From Eumeta japonica (Eukaryota; Arthropoda; Insecta; Lepidoptera; Psychidae), in the NCBI GenBank assembly GCA_005406025.1, contig BGZK01000734.1, positions 235,567 to 299,566 on the forward strand: a stretch of 64,000 bases of DNA. Reading direction: 5' to 3'. This document shows positions 46,921-59,160 of the stretch, one piece after another. Numbering within the stretch: the stretch's first letter is position 1; each line of letters opens with the position of its first letter. The position numbers and the translations under genes are program-made. The notes beneath the pieces are model-generated. The model saw only the letters and a list, made by a program, of their open reading frames with translations, was not told the origin of the DNA and made no database searches.

Positions 46921-47768
46921 ACAAACCTATTTAGCTAGAGCTAGGCGGTTATGAAGTTTGAAAGATTCGAGGGACGACGCAGCGCAGGAGATGAGTTTCG
47001 CCCAAGTATAAATTTAGACAGGTTTCTATCATTGTAAGAAAAGGCGTTGCTGCCTTTACGTTTATGTAAAGGGTTTTCTTCTTTCAATGCTTTAATTTCC
47101 ATTAAGCGTCTATGAAAATTGTAACATTTTTGCCCAATAAAGCAACAGATCACGTTTGCATTCTACTTCGACATTTGCGGTTCATTGCTCGAGCAAAACG
47201 TTTACCACGGAAAATAAAAAAGGCATACAATTTTTAAAGAAAATATGTTATTAAATGCGTTTACGAGCACATACATTTTTTGCTTAATGTGTTGTTTGTT
47301 AAAGCCGGAAGGGCTCATGGACAATCTATTCAAAGAATAAATGTACATAATAAATTACTAGCCTTACAATATAGAAATCCACTTAATTTTTATCTCATCA
47401 CTGTACAAGGTAAAATTTTATTAAATTATACTTTGCACATTACTAACAAATTAATAGCCAGTAAAAATAAAAAAAATGCCAGATAAATTTGTCATTTATA
47501 TTGAAATTCACGAACTACTAAATTTCAATTATAGGCTGTTGATTTAAATTTAGAACCTTTTCTTCATACAAAATCGTTTCTCATCTTGTTTTGGCGGCTT
47601 GTTAATTTTAAGCATTCTTGGTGAAGTTGGATCTTAAATTAACGATTCACCAATAGTGGGAAATTATTAGGTTATTAACAAGAGGAAACGCAAGTTATAT
47701 TATACATATTTTTGAAACACGCTCAAGATTCTTCTTAGAGAAAAGGAGAAAATGTGTAATATCCTCAC

Positions 47769-47915
47769 CCGTAACGATCCTTAGTATTTCGGGAGGCGCT
47801 CCCGACTGCTTTAGGGCTTCTTCCACCTTCTGCCGCCGCTTCAGCTCCGCCTCCAGCTGCGCCTGCAGCTGCTGCCGCTGCTTGCGCTCCTTCTTTAACC
47901 TCTTCTGGTACATCA
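47769..47915 (-). CDS. dac: dachshund, Dachbox-C coiled-coil exon
   Basis: Minus-strand exon of 147 bp with acceptor TTTCAAG before 47915 and donor CGG|GTGAGG after 47769. It starts with the last two bases of a split codon, then 48 codons: MYQKRLKKERKQRQQLQAQL, EAELKRRQKVEEALKQSGAP and PEILRIVT. Heptad-like Leu and charged residues, QKRLKKE and the EEALKQ end match the C-terminal Dachbox-C helix of dachshund/DACH proteins (vertebrate DACH has QKRLKKEKKAKRKLQ at the same point). The helix serves in protein-protein contacts in the family. The frame joins the next exon as VT-E-NVTP. Upstream exons, including the first half of the coiled coil and the Ski/Sno/Dac domain, were not found within the window and should lie beyond 64000. 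Confidence 0.9.
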
Positions 47916-48479
47916 CTTGAAACAAGCACATTTTCAATTTAAATCACAATATTTATTCATTTAATTGACACACCAAAAGTAAACAGATAAAGAAACCGCA
48001 CCATCCGTCCCATCCAGCCTATTTAAATTCATAAATATCATTCATTATTTTTCCCAAACAAAGCATAAAAGCTTTTGTCGAATATATGAAAAGTTTTAGT
48101 CATTGTAAGCAGAGAAATTGTATTGCTTATTCTTTTGAAAAACCGTGATATTTACATATTTATGTTTAATGTATGTCCCTTTTGATAGATAATCACTAAA
48201 AATACTAAGTTAATTTCTAGTAATAAATTAATATTAAGATCGCAGTAAATTAATTATTAAAATACTAAATTAGCACTTCAATAATAGTCGTCAAGTTAAC
48301 GTGTATGGATAAATACAAGTCTGAAACTTATTGATGATTATAAGTTCATTAAGCGTCGCGGTTCACGCGAGTTCACAGCACAGCGTATAACTCCGGCGGA
48401 CCGCAGCGAATACCCGATAAAGCGGACGTTCAAACAATAAATATAAAAAATAAAGTAAACCGATTTGCGTACAGATCAC

Positions 48480-48870
48480 GTCGTCTGCCGTGAGGCCGCC
48501 ATGCTTTGACGCCATACATATTCATGGGAAGCAGACATACTTGCAAATTGTAGCACCTTTCCCTTTCTTAACGTCGCCTCTGTTATCTTCGTCTCTTTCC
48601 AATAGAAAATTACTTGAAAAAACGAAAAGCTCTCCAGCGGTCCTCAAAGGACGTAAGTCCATGATATTTTCTGTAAACAAATCGCCTTCCGATTCTGAAG
48701 AACGGCCGCGGTCGCTCGTCCGAGCTTGTTTCGCCGTCTCTTATTCCCGCGCAGGCTCTACATGTGCCCGTTTCGCTCCCCCGTGGTCGTGGTGTCGATT
48801 GACGAATGATCCGAGTATCGATAGGAACGAGATGACGTGCCCGAGGCGGGGCGAATTAAATCTTCGCTTT
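48480..48870. other. GC-enriched patch in dac intron
   Basis: Moderate G+C with a 138-codon + strand frame (48490-48906). The frame has mixed, non-repetitive composition but no motif I recognise and no splice context I trust. Confidence 0.3.
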
Positions 48871-49574
48871 TATCTTAGGAAGTTTGATAACTTCCGTGCA
48901 TCTTAATTTGATCGAGAGTCATCCGCAATAAAAGGGTCAACCCTCTCCGTTTGTTTTTAGTTGTAAATTTTGAATCATGCGCTTAAAAATTAATAGTAGG
49001 TATACAATTCGTGAATAATTTACTAAATAATAGTTTGAAAAAATACAATGCAGAACAGTTATATTTATTTTAATTTGGAGTCTCAATATAAATCTCATTT
49101 ATAATTCAACACACTATTTGTATTAATAATTCAACACTCAAGATACAATAAGTTCAAATGATTATACAGAAGGTATAAACTATAGTTAAAAAAGGAAGTT
49201 TATTATCAAAATTAATTTTCTGCTATATTTTTCCATTTCTACATTACCTTAATTTTAATCGACATTTATTACTTAATTATAAACGCAAGCAGCTCGCATT
49301 ACGCACACAAGCGGAGTGACACAGATTAGAGAGGCGTAAATTTTTCAGTTAATTTCAGCGCTAATATACAAAGGCCACAAAAGTCCGCCGGCCGGAAAAT
49401 GTGACGGACGAATGGACTGGACTGAAAAACACCTCGGACGCTTTTCACACGAATATTTATAGATCTTTTTATCTCTTACACGCGCCCTTAACTTAAAGCT
49501 CTACGTAAAGGGGCACACGCATAGATTATTCGATTAAATTTTTAGGGTAGTTCTTTAGATGTTTTGGAAGGATA

Positions 49575-49740
49575 GGGCGTTGACACCTTGGAGCGAGGCG
49601 ACCGGCCGCGCCGCCCCACTGCGCTGCCGATGCGCTGGCGTGGAAACCGTTTAAAGTCGGGGCGGCCTCGGTGGCGACGCGTCACGAAGCTTGCCCGCCA
49701 TCCGGAGTCCTCGTTCGACGCCCGGCCGGGGAAACTATGT
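49575..49740. other. GC-rich patch in dac intron
   Basis: CpG-rich, noncoding. Confidence 0.35.
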
Positions 49741-49984
49741 ACTTTATGAAAAAAGCTCTCTCTATCCAGTATCGTTCCCTCGCTCCCTCGCTGGACCTAG
49801 ACCACCTGCATACAACGCCCTATTTCAGAACACACTCATCGATCAACCTAATACATACGTATGAGTTTCTTGATATGACCTCATCAGGTTCCCATTGTAG
49901 TTGTTGCAAACCCATATACATATTAATAGTCAACCTTTGAATATGTTTTAAAATAGGCATTTGGGTTTACGAACCAGTGGTAGT

Positions 49985-50200
49985 TAGCGTTCGAGCTGCA
50001 GCTCCGGCACGCCCCGCCTGCGCCCCGCCTGCGCCCCGCCGATGTCGCCCGGTCAATATTTGTGCAGCCGTCACCGCCTCGGTCGCGATGATCGACGATG
50101 AATCGTAATAATCGGGATCGAGCCGGCGATTCGTCTCGAGGCAGATGCCGCTCGAACAAAAAGCCCGGCGCCTTTGTGCGGGCCGGTAGTTCAAAGGAGC
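49985..50200. other. GC-rich patch with 11-bp tandem repeat
   Basis: It contains CGCCCCGCCTG repeated almost three times at 50010-50040. Frames on both strands are GC-driven. Confidence 0.5.
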
Positions 50201-50671
50201 GCCGATATCGAAATTATGTTAATCGATCTTTTGTTCTATTGGTCTATCGGTACGAGCGCGAGCCGTCTTCGATTACTATTTGAATTGTATTGCTTATTAA
50301 TAATAATAGTTTTTTAAATCTGTCTTGATCGGTTTATGACAGCATCTTTGTGTGTTTTTTATGTGAGTACGTTTTCTATTTCAATATTAGAACAGCGAAG
50401 ATAAAATTAAAAATTATTCGATGAAAAGGACGTTTTGCATGCGAATGTATTCATTGTTTTACACAATGAAATAGGTAACACATTCACTGTAGTGAAAAGT
50501 AATCTATTATAATTCTTAATATCAAAATTTTATTACAAAGTATTTATTTGTAGGCAAATACACAAAAATCACATACTGCATGTCAACTATGTGGTACCAA
50601 ATAACCATACCTAAGAAGCAGTATCAAATGTTGAAATCCCTATTAATTACGTCTACATAAGTCTAGACACA

Positions 50672-50705
50672 CACCGAAGACGAATCACAGCATTAGTCTT
50701 CGGTG
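50672..50705. repeat. inverted repeat, 10-bp perfect arms, 14-base loop
   Basis: Arms CACCGAAGAC (50672-50681) and GTCTTCGGTG (50696-50705). Confidence 0.8.
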
Positions 50706-50979
50706 AAATTAAGAAACGCATTTTATATACATTTTTTTTCGCCATCTATTTTGCATGGTTACGGGAAATTTATTAAACTTGTTAAATTTATTTAGTAAAC
50801 CATGAAATAAAACTCTACATCTTTGTTATAGGATGCACTTGATGAAAATTACTTTTTAATTCTCTAATCGGCACTCATAAATTAATGCCAGATGCAAAAT
50901 TCCTTTATTTACACTATACGTTTGAAATTACGATACTTAACTTTGTATATCTATTATATCACGTTTCTTTCCTCCGATA

Positions 50980-51085
50980 AATTCGGAGACAATAGCCTGA
51001 GTCAAACTGATTGGCAGACAGACGAACACGAGAGTGACCATAGTGGTCCATTTTTCATCGGGTGTGCGGAATTATAAAAATTAAC
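50980..51085 (-). repeat. head fragment of the 35450-type dispersed repeat
   Basis: On the minus strand 'aattccgcacaccc', 'gaaaaatggaccactatgg' and 'gttcgtctgtctgcc' match the head of the element at 35450 in opposite orientation. Confidence 0.5.
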
Positions 51086-51379
51086 AAAAACGAAATACCT
51101 ACAACACATCTCATTCAAAAAAATCTAAACAACAAAACAAATAAAAAAAGAATCTATTTTGGTAAATACAACTGATTTTCTTTTCTTACTCTTGAATAAA
51201 CAGTTTAATTCTCAAAATAATGCTCAAATCATTTATGAAATTGTATACAATAACCGACCGAACCGGAGAAATATAAGCAGATACAAGTTCAAAAACGACC
51301 GCCGGGCGCGTGTTCAAATGAAAAAAAGCGATCAGATATGAAAATATTGAAAGAATCCACTCAAAGGGCTGAAAAAATG

Positions 51380-51660
51380 CAATAACAGACCGGGCGAGTG
51401 CGGCCGGCGCAGCCGCAGCCCGCTACTTGACTATGCAAATTGTATTTGCGGACGGCCCGGCCGCGCGCTCGTCGGCTCGTGGCGGAAGTTTCGGTTTCAA
51501 TTCAACCTTCTTGAAACTACCCGCATATTTTCGAAATGTTGTACATGAACCGGGGTGTCGTCGGTGCACGCGTGGATGTGCGCAGGCGCGTGGCCTTCGA
51601 GCCGATCCCTGCATCAATACGTAAGGCGACCTCTGCCGCCCATCCCACCTCGGTTCCACT
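51380..51660. other. GC-rich patch with POU octamer
   Basis: CpG-rich at 51390-51490 and 51540-51660, with ATGCAAAT at 51433-51440. No coding support. Confidence 0.35.
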
Positions 51661-52149
51661 ACATTTTCATTCTCGATCCTTTTCGAAGACGTTTTGAAGC
51701 GACAATAAAATTGGCTGTTGGCCAAATTCTACCAAACAATCCTTAGCAACTATTACACGACTATAGTACGCATCCACTCATAAACGTATACCGCTAGTAT
51801 GATCGAAATGTATACAATGGACTATTATTTTTTTTCTATTCTTATAACTATCGAGATTGAGAAGGGAAACAGGACACAGAGATTAGTTACTGAAAAAAAT
51901 ATACACAGACCGACAGACACGGCGAAGGAGAATAAACAAATATGTATAATATATTATATGTTCTGGAACATTTCTCGATCGTAATAGTAAAAATTTCTAA
52001 TTTAGGTGGTTATAACTAAAGCCGTCCGCGTCGGTCCACTGCGGGTTCGATTGAGCTACGCTAGATGACGTTAGGTTAGGCATGCAAATATTTAACTTTC
52101 AACGTCGTATTCCGTTAAGCCTTCAGTGGTGAAATTTTTCAATCCGAGA

Positions 52150-52405
52150 TTTCAATATTGAAAGCGCACTCTCGTGGCGCCACCCCGAGGAGTATTCCTT
52201 TCATATTTCCATCGTTTCCCCCACGACGGTTTTTAAAGAGTCGGCTCTAACAATGGTGAATTTCCGCGGGCCTTCAAAGCCTCAGACGATGTTATTATGT
52301 GGAGGCTTTTTTAATACCGGAAGTCATAAATGTCTGATACGCGCCCTCCGGGAGGCGCCGCCCGCCCCCGCGCCGCCCGCGACCGAATAACATGCAAATG
52401 AGGGA
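52150..52405. other. GC-rich patch with POU octamer
   Basis: CpG-rich core 52340-52385 followed by ATGCAAAT at 52392-52399. Noncoding. Confidence 0.35.
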
Positions 52406-53819
52406 ATTCGTGAATGTATCGGCCGTCGTCAGATGTCACAAGACGCATCGAAATCATATTTAATTGTTTATATCCGTCAAAATCGTTATATGTATATTTC
52501 ACAGAAAAATAAATCTGAGAGGAAATATAAAAGTTTGCCTTGAAAATTCCGAGGAAAAAGCTTCTTCTCGGCGAAAATCTACACACGCCTAAAAACAAAC
52601 TCAAATTGTATTATTTTAAATTTTTCTTTATACATTATTAACTGAAAAGTAAAAGTATAATTACAAAGTTCCTATACGTTTAATCCTTGACGCAAATAAA
52701 CGGGCAGCCGTATAAACCTGATCTACAACACACACATTCCCGATTAACACTCACAAAAATAAATAGAAACTAAGCTGTTCCCGCTGCGGTCGGACGCGAA
52801 GAAATATGGCGAAAAAGCTACTAGCAGATAGCGCACGATCGTTGGAAAAACACTAATGTCATTTCGCCACTTTCGCAATATGGCGTAAATACGTTTCGAC
52901 TTTTATGACAGCGGCGCCCCCTGCCGAGCGCCGCGCCATTTAGATAAGTCACTTTATAGTTCTTTATTGAAAATAAATTGCGTAGAATAAAATCATATAG
53001 ATGGCGGATAGGAGGCGGTGTAGTTCTGATAGTGGGATATGTTCATGATCGATGTGTATCGATTGTATGCGACGGGAGTGGGGCTAGATGAACACGCCTC
53101 AAGCGTTAAGGAAGAATGTCTAAGCACGTTTAGGGGTTACGATAAGATTTACGACTCTGTTACTTTAGATCGATAAGTAATAGTATAAGACGATGCAATA
53201 AATGAACGATGTGGTTTGTTATGTAACTGATACACTTATCCCAATAAGTTCTAATTGTATTATTCGGTTAAATTAAAATCTCGAAAAAGTTAATGTATAA
53301 TGAATTTTCTTTTGGAAATAATTTAGTTGAATAGAATGCCCGGTACAGGCTCTAGAGGCGTTAAATTATTTTGGGGTGAGAATTGAAAAAAATAATTTCA
53401 TTGTTTACAGTTTTGAAACAAATATTAAAATGCCTCTTCGCTATTTATAAATGTTACTAGACTATCGGGGCCATAATTTTTGTTATTGAAAATTCGCTAC
53501 GTCATTAGATTCGCCTGATGCTAGTATAGTATCATGCAGTGGTCAGGCAAACTTAAGATTTTTCTACAAGTCTACAGCAAGGAATAAACTGAACAATTTT
53601 TAAAGTCTCAAATCACATGTATACTAAAATTACACCTACGACACGTCTAAAAAAGTGCAACTTCGGTTAAACTATGATTTTCATAATTAATGAACTCTCA
53701 ACATAGTACTTCTCTAAACAGTATCTATGCTTTACTTTCAATACATAATATTCACATACATAATATAACATTATTGCATCGTAATTTAAAAACGTAAATC
53801 ATAACCGAAAGCTAACACA

Positions 53820-54200
53820 TATCGCGCTATACAATCGGGCGGACGATTTTTCTATCTCCGAAGGTCAGCCGACGACCATAATTCAGGGGTTCTCGGGCAG
53901 AGGAAACAATCAGCGCCGGAAATGAGCGCCGGAAAGCCGGGGGAAATATTTATCACGGACAACACTCTTGACCGCCCCGCCATAAATAAGATAAGAAACG
54001 TACTAGGAACGGTTTTTTGCGATTGCAATGGCCGCGTTAATAGTTTTTTTTCTGCCGCGACGATTTATCGACGGCGAGCCGCCGGATGAAGAGCTCGACG
54101 TAAATGTCGGTATGCGGTCAGCGGGTTGCCCGGCCGCGGCGACAGTTCTCCACTGGAAGAGGCGCGACGGTGCACGCGATGGGCACCGGTAACGTACAGC
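53820..54200. other. GC-enriched patch in dac intron
   Basis: CpG clusters at about 53900-53960 and 54055-54190. Noncoding. Confidence 0.3.
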
Positions 54201-54609
54201 CCGGTCACTTTACTTTCAAATTCTTTGTTCATTTAATGAAACTCTATGCGCTTCGGTTTCACCAAGCAATAATTAAACCCTTTTCAGAAACACTTTCGGA
54301 ATAAAAAAAAATGTAGTAAGTAATTCTATTTAAATAAATTTATTTATAAACTTAAGTACATTCCGTACATGAGCTTAGGAAATATTTATTATAATACTTT
54401 AAGCGGAAAAGATGGAACGCTTTCTGTTACATCCTATTAATATTACAAATGTGATAGTTTTTATGTTTTTAGGTTTGTCACCAAGTCACGATTTAACGGC
54501 TCAACAAAATTAGCTGACACGATAGAGCAATACAGTTTTCACATCAGAACAACATATAGGTTATAATTCGTAAAGATAATAAACTTTGGTCGCGTCTTTG
54601 TTTGCGCGA

Positions 54610-55056
54610 TCTGAACGATTAGTGGTTATGATAATGTCCATGAAAGATTCAAGTTCAATCTCGGTTCGGGATGAAGATCAAGAGCATAAATGAGATCGTA
54701 ACACAACAAAAACATTTGCGGCAGTACGTGTTTTCGGTGCAAGAATACGGGTCTTTATTGCGTAGAATTGGGAACGGGACAGAGATCAAATCATGGTCGA
54801 TAACGTCATCGATCGATATGAAAGATGAAAGAATTCGTTGTATGTCCACGCGGACGGAGCCGCGAGCTAATTATGTATATTTTGAAAAGAATTATAATCT
54901 AGATCGGGACCAGAACTGAAATCAAGAGCGGGGCCGGGACTGAAATCGAAAGAACGAACACCATCGGGTTCGTGTTTGACAGCATGATAGGTCGATGTGT
55001 ATGACGAGAGATTGCGTTAGATGTCCATGCAGGCGGAGCCGCGGGCAAAACTCTAG
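54610..55056 (+). repeat. dispersed repeat related to 34340-34668, two imperfect modules
   Basis: Purine-rich blocks such as 'gggaccagaactgaaatcaa' and 'gggccgggactgaaatcgaa', each followed by a 'tgtccacgcggacggagccg' or 'tgtccatgcaggcggagccg' end (about 54842 and 55020). The right end is 'gcgggcaaaactctagt'. The CTAGT end and content match the repeat in the last intron. Confidence 0.5.
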
Positions 55057-56233
55057 TAGACTCATGATTACAATGCAGATTCTGATACGTCATCAAACAA
55101 TATTAACCGACCATTATTAATCCAGACGATTGACGAACTTTTTTGCAACGAACAAACTATTTAACTGGCAAGTCTACCATAAATAATTCCTACTCCATAC
55201 AAAACGGGGTTATCACTGTCAACTTTTTATCACTTAAATTTCCAATCAATTTATTCTATCAAAATAATCTTTAGTTGGAATTTTTGACTAAATTGTAAGC
55301 AAAATAATTATCTTGCGGAGGATAACTTTTTAGCTCACTAATTCTCCCATAACATGTAGCAGCAACATTAACGGATCTACAAACTGATTGTTCAGAATCA
55401 CCACAATATATTTGTTTGACATTTATACGAAAAAAAAAGGATTTTTTTGTCATTAAATTTTGGATTTTTTGCTCGAACCTGCAGATTCGCGCAAATAATA
55501 ATCTTAATCCAAAATTAAACGATAATCCAAAATGTGCTGGTGATTATTACTATTGGTCAGTATTTTTGAAGATGAACTATAATCACATCAAGATTAAAGT
55601 TTATATACTATAACGAAAAGATGAAAAACCGCATTTCTTGTATAGAAAACCCCCATAATTTTTTACTTTTACCTTTTTATTACTTGTTATTAATTATTAT
55701 GATATGACCAACTCGCGCAGTTCAAACGACAAAGTAGACGCGCTCGTTTGATGTGCCAAGGGTCTCTCACACCATTTGTCAAATTAAATAAATATATAAA
55801 ATCCTTAGATTTTAAGAAACTTCATGCCTCTGCCGATTCGCATGTTCGATACCTATTTTTTAGTTTAAAAATACAAAGCCAATCTGTTGAGGCTTAACAG
55901 GCAGTGCCGAATGCACAATTTTAATTTTTGTCCTTATTCGAGGGTGGTGTCATAGATTATAATAGAGTTGGTTCTTTTTAGTGTGTGGCTTTAGAGAGGG
56001 TCAATAGTACGTCGAGCGATGGACGGCTTGACGCCATCCTCATCGCAGTCTTCTGGAAATTGACGTCATATTGTATTTTTTAAGTACCGTAATTATTATA
56101 TAATAGAAATATAAAAAGGGAGTAGTGAAATTCGTAGATTTTTTTGTGTCAAAATAATATTATGTTATGTAATAGTAGTTAAGTCTGATAACTACGTTGC
56201 AAATAAACAGATAAACTATAGTGAATGAAATTA

Positions 56234-56271
56234 AACCTAGTTTCATTCATTCCTATGAATGAAACTAGGTT
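56234..56271. repeat. perfect hairpin, 17-bp arms, 4-base loop
   Basis: Arms AACCTAGTTTCATTCAT and ATGAATGAAACTAGGTT with loop TCCT. The left flank 'gaatgaaatt' partly repeats the arm. Confidence 0.9.
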
Positions 56272-56389
56272 AAACTAAGATTTTACATTCGCTAAGAGCT
56301 CTAAACAAAATAAAAATCAATAAAAAATTCACGTCGCATCCGAACAAAACGAACTCAATCCTAGAACTGGACGGAATGGGCACTTTTAT

Positions 56390-56570
56390 AGCGGCGATCG
56401 GCGGGAACGGCCGCGCGGGAGTTTCGACTTATGATCATACTAAAAAAATACAATCGCAATTTTATAGTTACGATTTGGGGCGGTTATGGCGCGCGCGCCG
56501 CGGGCGGGGGCGCGGGCGCGAGCGCGACGCCGGCGCCGCCCTCCGGGACGTCGAAGCTATTCATTTGGAA
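56390..56570. other. GC-rich patch, dac intron
   Basis: The core 56488-56560 is almost pure G/C with alternating 'gcgcgcgc' parts. Frames across it are GC-driven. Confidence 0.4.
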
Positions 56571-56699
56571 AGCCGTTGAATCGGAAACCGAAACACATCT
56601 GTTTTATGACTGTATGGCGACTTTAAGACAATATTGTAGTTAAATGGATCTTCGCACTTAGTTTTAGATTTTATTAAAAACTAATCGTTTTTATGGAAT

Positions 56700-57090
56700 A
56701 AAAATCCGGCCAAATGAAAGTCGAACTCGCACACGAAGGGTCCAGTACCGCAATACCATATTTATTTAACTCCATATTTTTTTAAAATAGTTAATGAATA
56801 TAGGTAGACTTATATTTTTTCATCAGCATACAACAGAGCCAAATAAATGACTCTTAGTTGCACTTTGCAAATAAAAAGAGGTGTTAAAATACATTTCTTT
56901 TATGGGAGCCCCCTTTATTTTCTAACAGAATTTTATTTCTATTATTTATTATTAGAGCGACAATAAAAATACAGATTTTGTGAAAATTTTAACTGTCTAC
57001 CTATTACGAATCATGATATCCAGCTTGCTGACAGACAGATTGACAGACAGAAGGACAGCGTTGACAACCTTTAGGCATGGAATCCTAATA
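56700..57090 (-). repeat. lepidopteran dispersed repeat, minus strand
   Basis: On the minus strand the right-to-left order ends with 'ttgcggtactggacccttcg', 'gcgagttcgactttcatttg' and 'gccggatttttatt', the tail of the 'acggaaccct...ggccgg-poly-T' family also seen at 35450-36400. The other end holds 'ctgtctgtcaatctgtctg'. Confidence 0.6.
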
Positions 57091-57944
57091 AACCTAATAC
57101 TAGCGCAAAAGAAAATTTTGAACAAGTGACAGATTTTTTTTTATTTATTTGACGCCTACAAGTTAACATATTAAAAATTACTTTAACAAGATCAATGGTA
57201 TTTTATAAAATATTTTTAATGATTAAGTTTTCTATAAAAATCAACCAAGCGGTTTTTTTTAAGAATCTGATTAAAATTGAATCTGTTGAAATCTTGAAAA
57301 CATTTATGTCATTTAGTAACGAATACGTAAATCCAAAATATGTTTGTAAGATATTTTATTTTATGGCACCCTTTGGGAATCATTTTCATTGAAACATAAC
57401 GTACGAAAAGTGTACAACATTCGAAAATTTTAATACTAATAGGTATGTGATTGTTAAAAACGTGAAGTTAATTAATGATTTATTTATTTTAAAAGACTGG
57501 GCTATCGCAATAAGTATATTTAATATTTAAATTAAATTTTACACATTTTACTATTTAAATTAATTTGTATATTTAAATAAAATTGAAATTGAGATGTATT
57601 GGCACACATTATAAAATACCACCCCGGATGTCAGAAGAACTCGTGTGGTCGCTCGTTATATTCCGATACTTATATTGTTCCACGATTAAGTTACGACGAT
57701 ATATCATAGCGAAGCGCCGTGACGCAGGCGAAGTGTGGTGCTTGACTCTCTCAGTTCACTAGCTATCGTTAAAATAAAAACCTTGAAGTCAAAAAATCGA
57801 TAAATTTTCCGTTTCATCAATTTCAGATTAGAACACAAAGAATATCATAAAATAAACAAAATCTAAAGCAATACATATAAAAATTATATGACATATCATA
57901 TATCAAGTAATAATGTAGACGAGAGTGTTAACGTCCAATCGTTG

Positions 57945-58080
57945 ATTTCGCGCCATAAACTCGAAACGACGGACGTCAAAGCGATCGAGACGGGACGCCG
58001 GCCTGCGCCCGCGACGCCGCGCACGACGTCAGGACTTTGACGACTCGACGTTTCGGCGTCAGCTTTTTTGAAGTGGACGC
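57945..58080. other. GC-rich patch, dac intron
   Basis: CpG-rich, noncoding. Confidence 0.35.
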
Positions 58081-58590
58081 CGTATTTGTTTTATTGCCGA
58101 CAGCGAAGTGTCACATTAAATTAGTTTAGTTTTTCGCTTCATTTCAGAAGTTTCTATCGAATCCGAATCCATTTATTATTTATGAAAAATTTTTGGAGTC
58201 GATTTCGGTCGCGTCATAGTTACGATCATATTCGGTGTTCTTCTGTTTTGCCTAGCAGTACGTCTGCCGGTCTGGTACGATTTGTAGCCTAATGTCTAAT
58301 GATGAAGCACCAAATGTAGAATATTTTTTCATTTATATGTTAAATATTTTAACGGAAAATAAAACTCGAATGAGAAGGATAATGGTCAATTTCCGTATAT
58401 TTTCTTTAATTAAACAACGCACTTAAAAAATTATATGTATTATTTTTTTCTTGTATAAACCTGTTCATTTGATACGCCACCTGATACACTTGACAATTTT
58501 ATTTTTAATATTCTTATTTACCCCAAAATTAAACTATAAAATCGTAATTCCTTTATCAACAGTATACGCCAGTGATTTGATTATTTTTCT

Positions 58591-58602
58591 GTATATATAT
58601 AC

Positions 58603-58668
<66 letters not shown>

Positions 58669-58680
58669 CTATATATATAC
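58591..58680. repeat. (TA)n microsatellite, interrupted
   Basis: About 90 bases of TA dinucleotides with a few single-base interruptions. The open frame across it is an artefact. Confidence 0.95.
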
Positions 58681-59019
58681 ACGAGGATAATCTTCTTTAA
58701 GGATTTTGTTTTTTCAACGAGTGTACGGAACATTTAAAATACATTTCAGATTAAAAACATATTTCTTCCTCCGTATTACACTAAAACATTTCATCGAAAA
58801 CCATCCGGTTTGGCTCTTTAATTACTTTCGGTTTATCTTACTACATATAATATTTTTTACACAGAGCTAATGTCAACTAACAAAACGTCATTAAATAAGG
58901 ATAGCGTGACGAGATCGAAGCGACGAAAAAGAAAAAAAACCGAAACTGTAACACAATATTTACAAAACATTCAACGATAAAAACTCAAAAATGGTAATTT
59001 CTCAGAAATAAAAACCGAT

Positions 59020-59160
59020 AGGAGTCGACACCGAGGACGCCTAATCGGCGCAGGAGTCGCCGGCGCGTGCTTCCCGCCGCGTGGGGCCGACACCCGACAC
59101 CCGCGAGCGATGCGTCCGCGCCCAGTACCTGGGCTCGACCTGCTAAATGTCGTGGTTGGG
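59020..59160. other. GC-rich patch, dac intron
   Basis: CpG-rich. The minus-strand frame (59243-58971) is GC-driven. Confidence 0.35.

Larger units (their letters stand above)
45128..47768 (-). other. dac: dac intron, 2.6 kb
   Basis: Phase-1 GT-AG intron. It contains a large GC-rich patch (45885-46260) and an LTR-like fragment (46710-46920); otherwise AT-rich. Confidence 0.8.

Noticed and set aside
48490..48906. 138-codon + strand frame as a possible gene
   Set aside because: No recognisable motif, no clear splice or transcription signals, and located in a GC-enriched intronic patch.
49923..50194. Overlapping minus-strand frames as possible upstream dac exon
   Set aside because: Content is Arg/Gly/Ala low complexity and does not match Dachbox-C or the Ski/Sno/Dac domain.
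52020..52075. 'gcgggttcgattgagc' as a tRNA B box
   Set aside because: No A box or acceptor stem at the right distance.
58451..58690. 79-codon + strand frame
   Set aside because: Half of it is a translated TA microsatellite.
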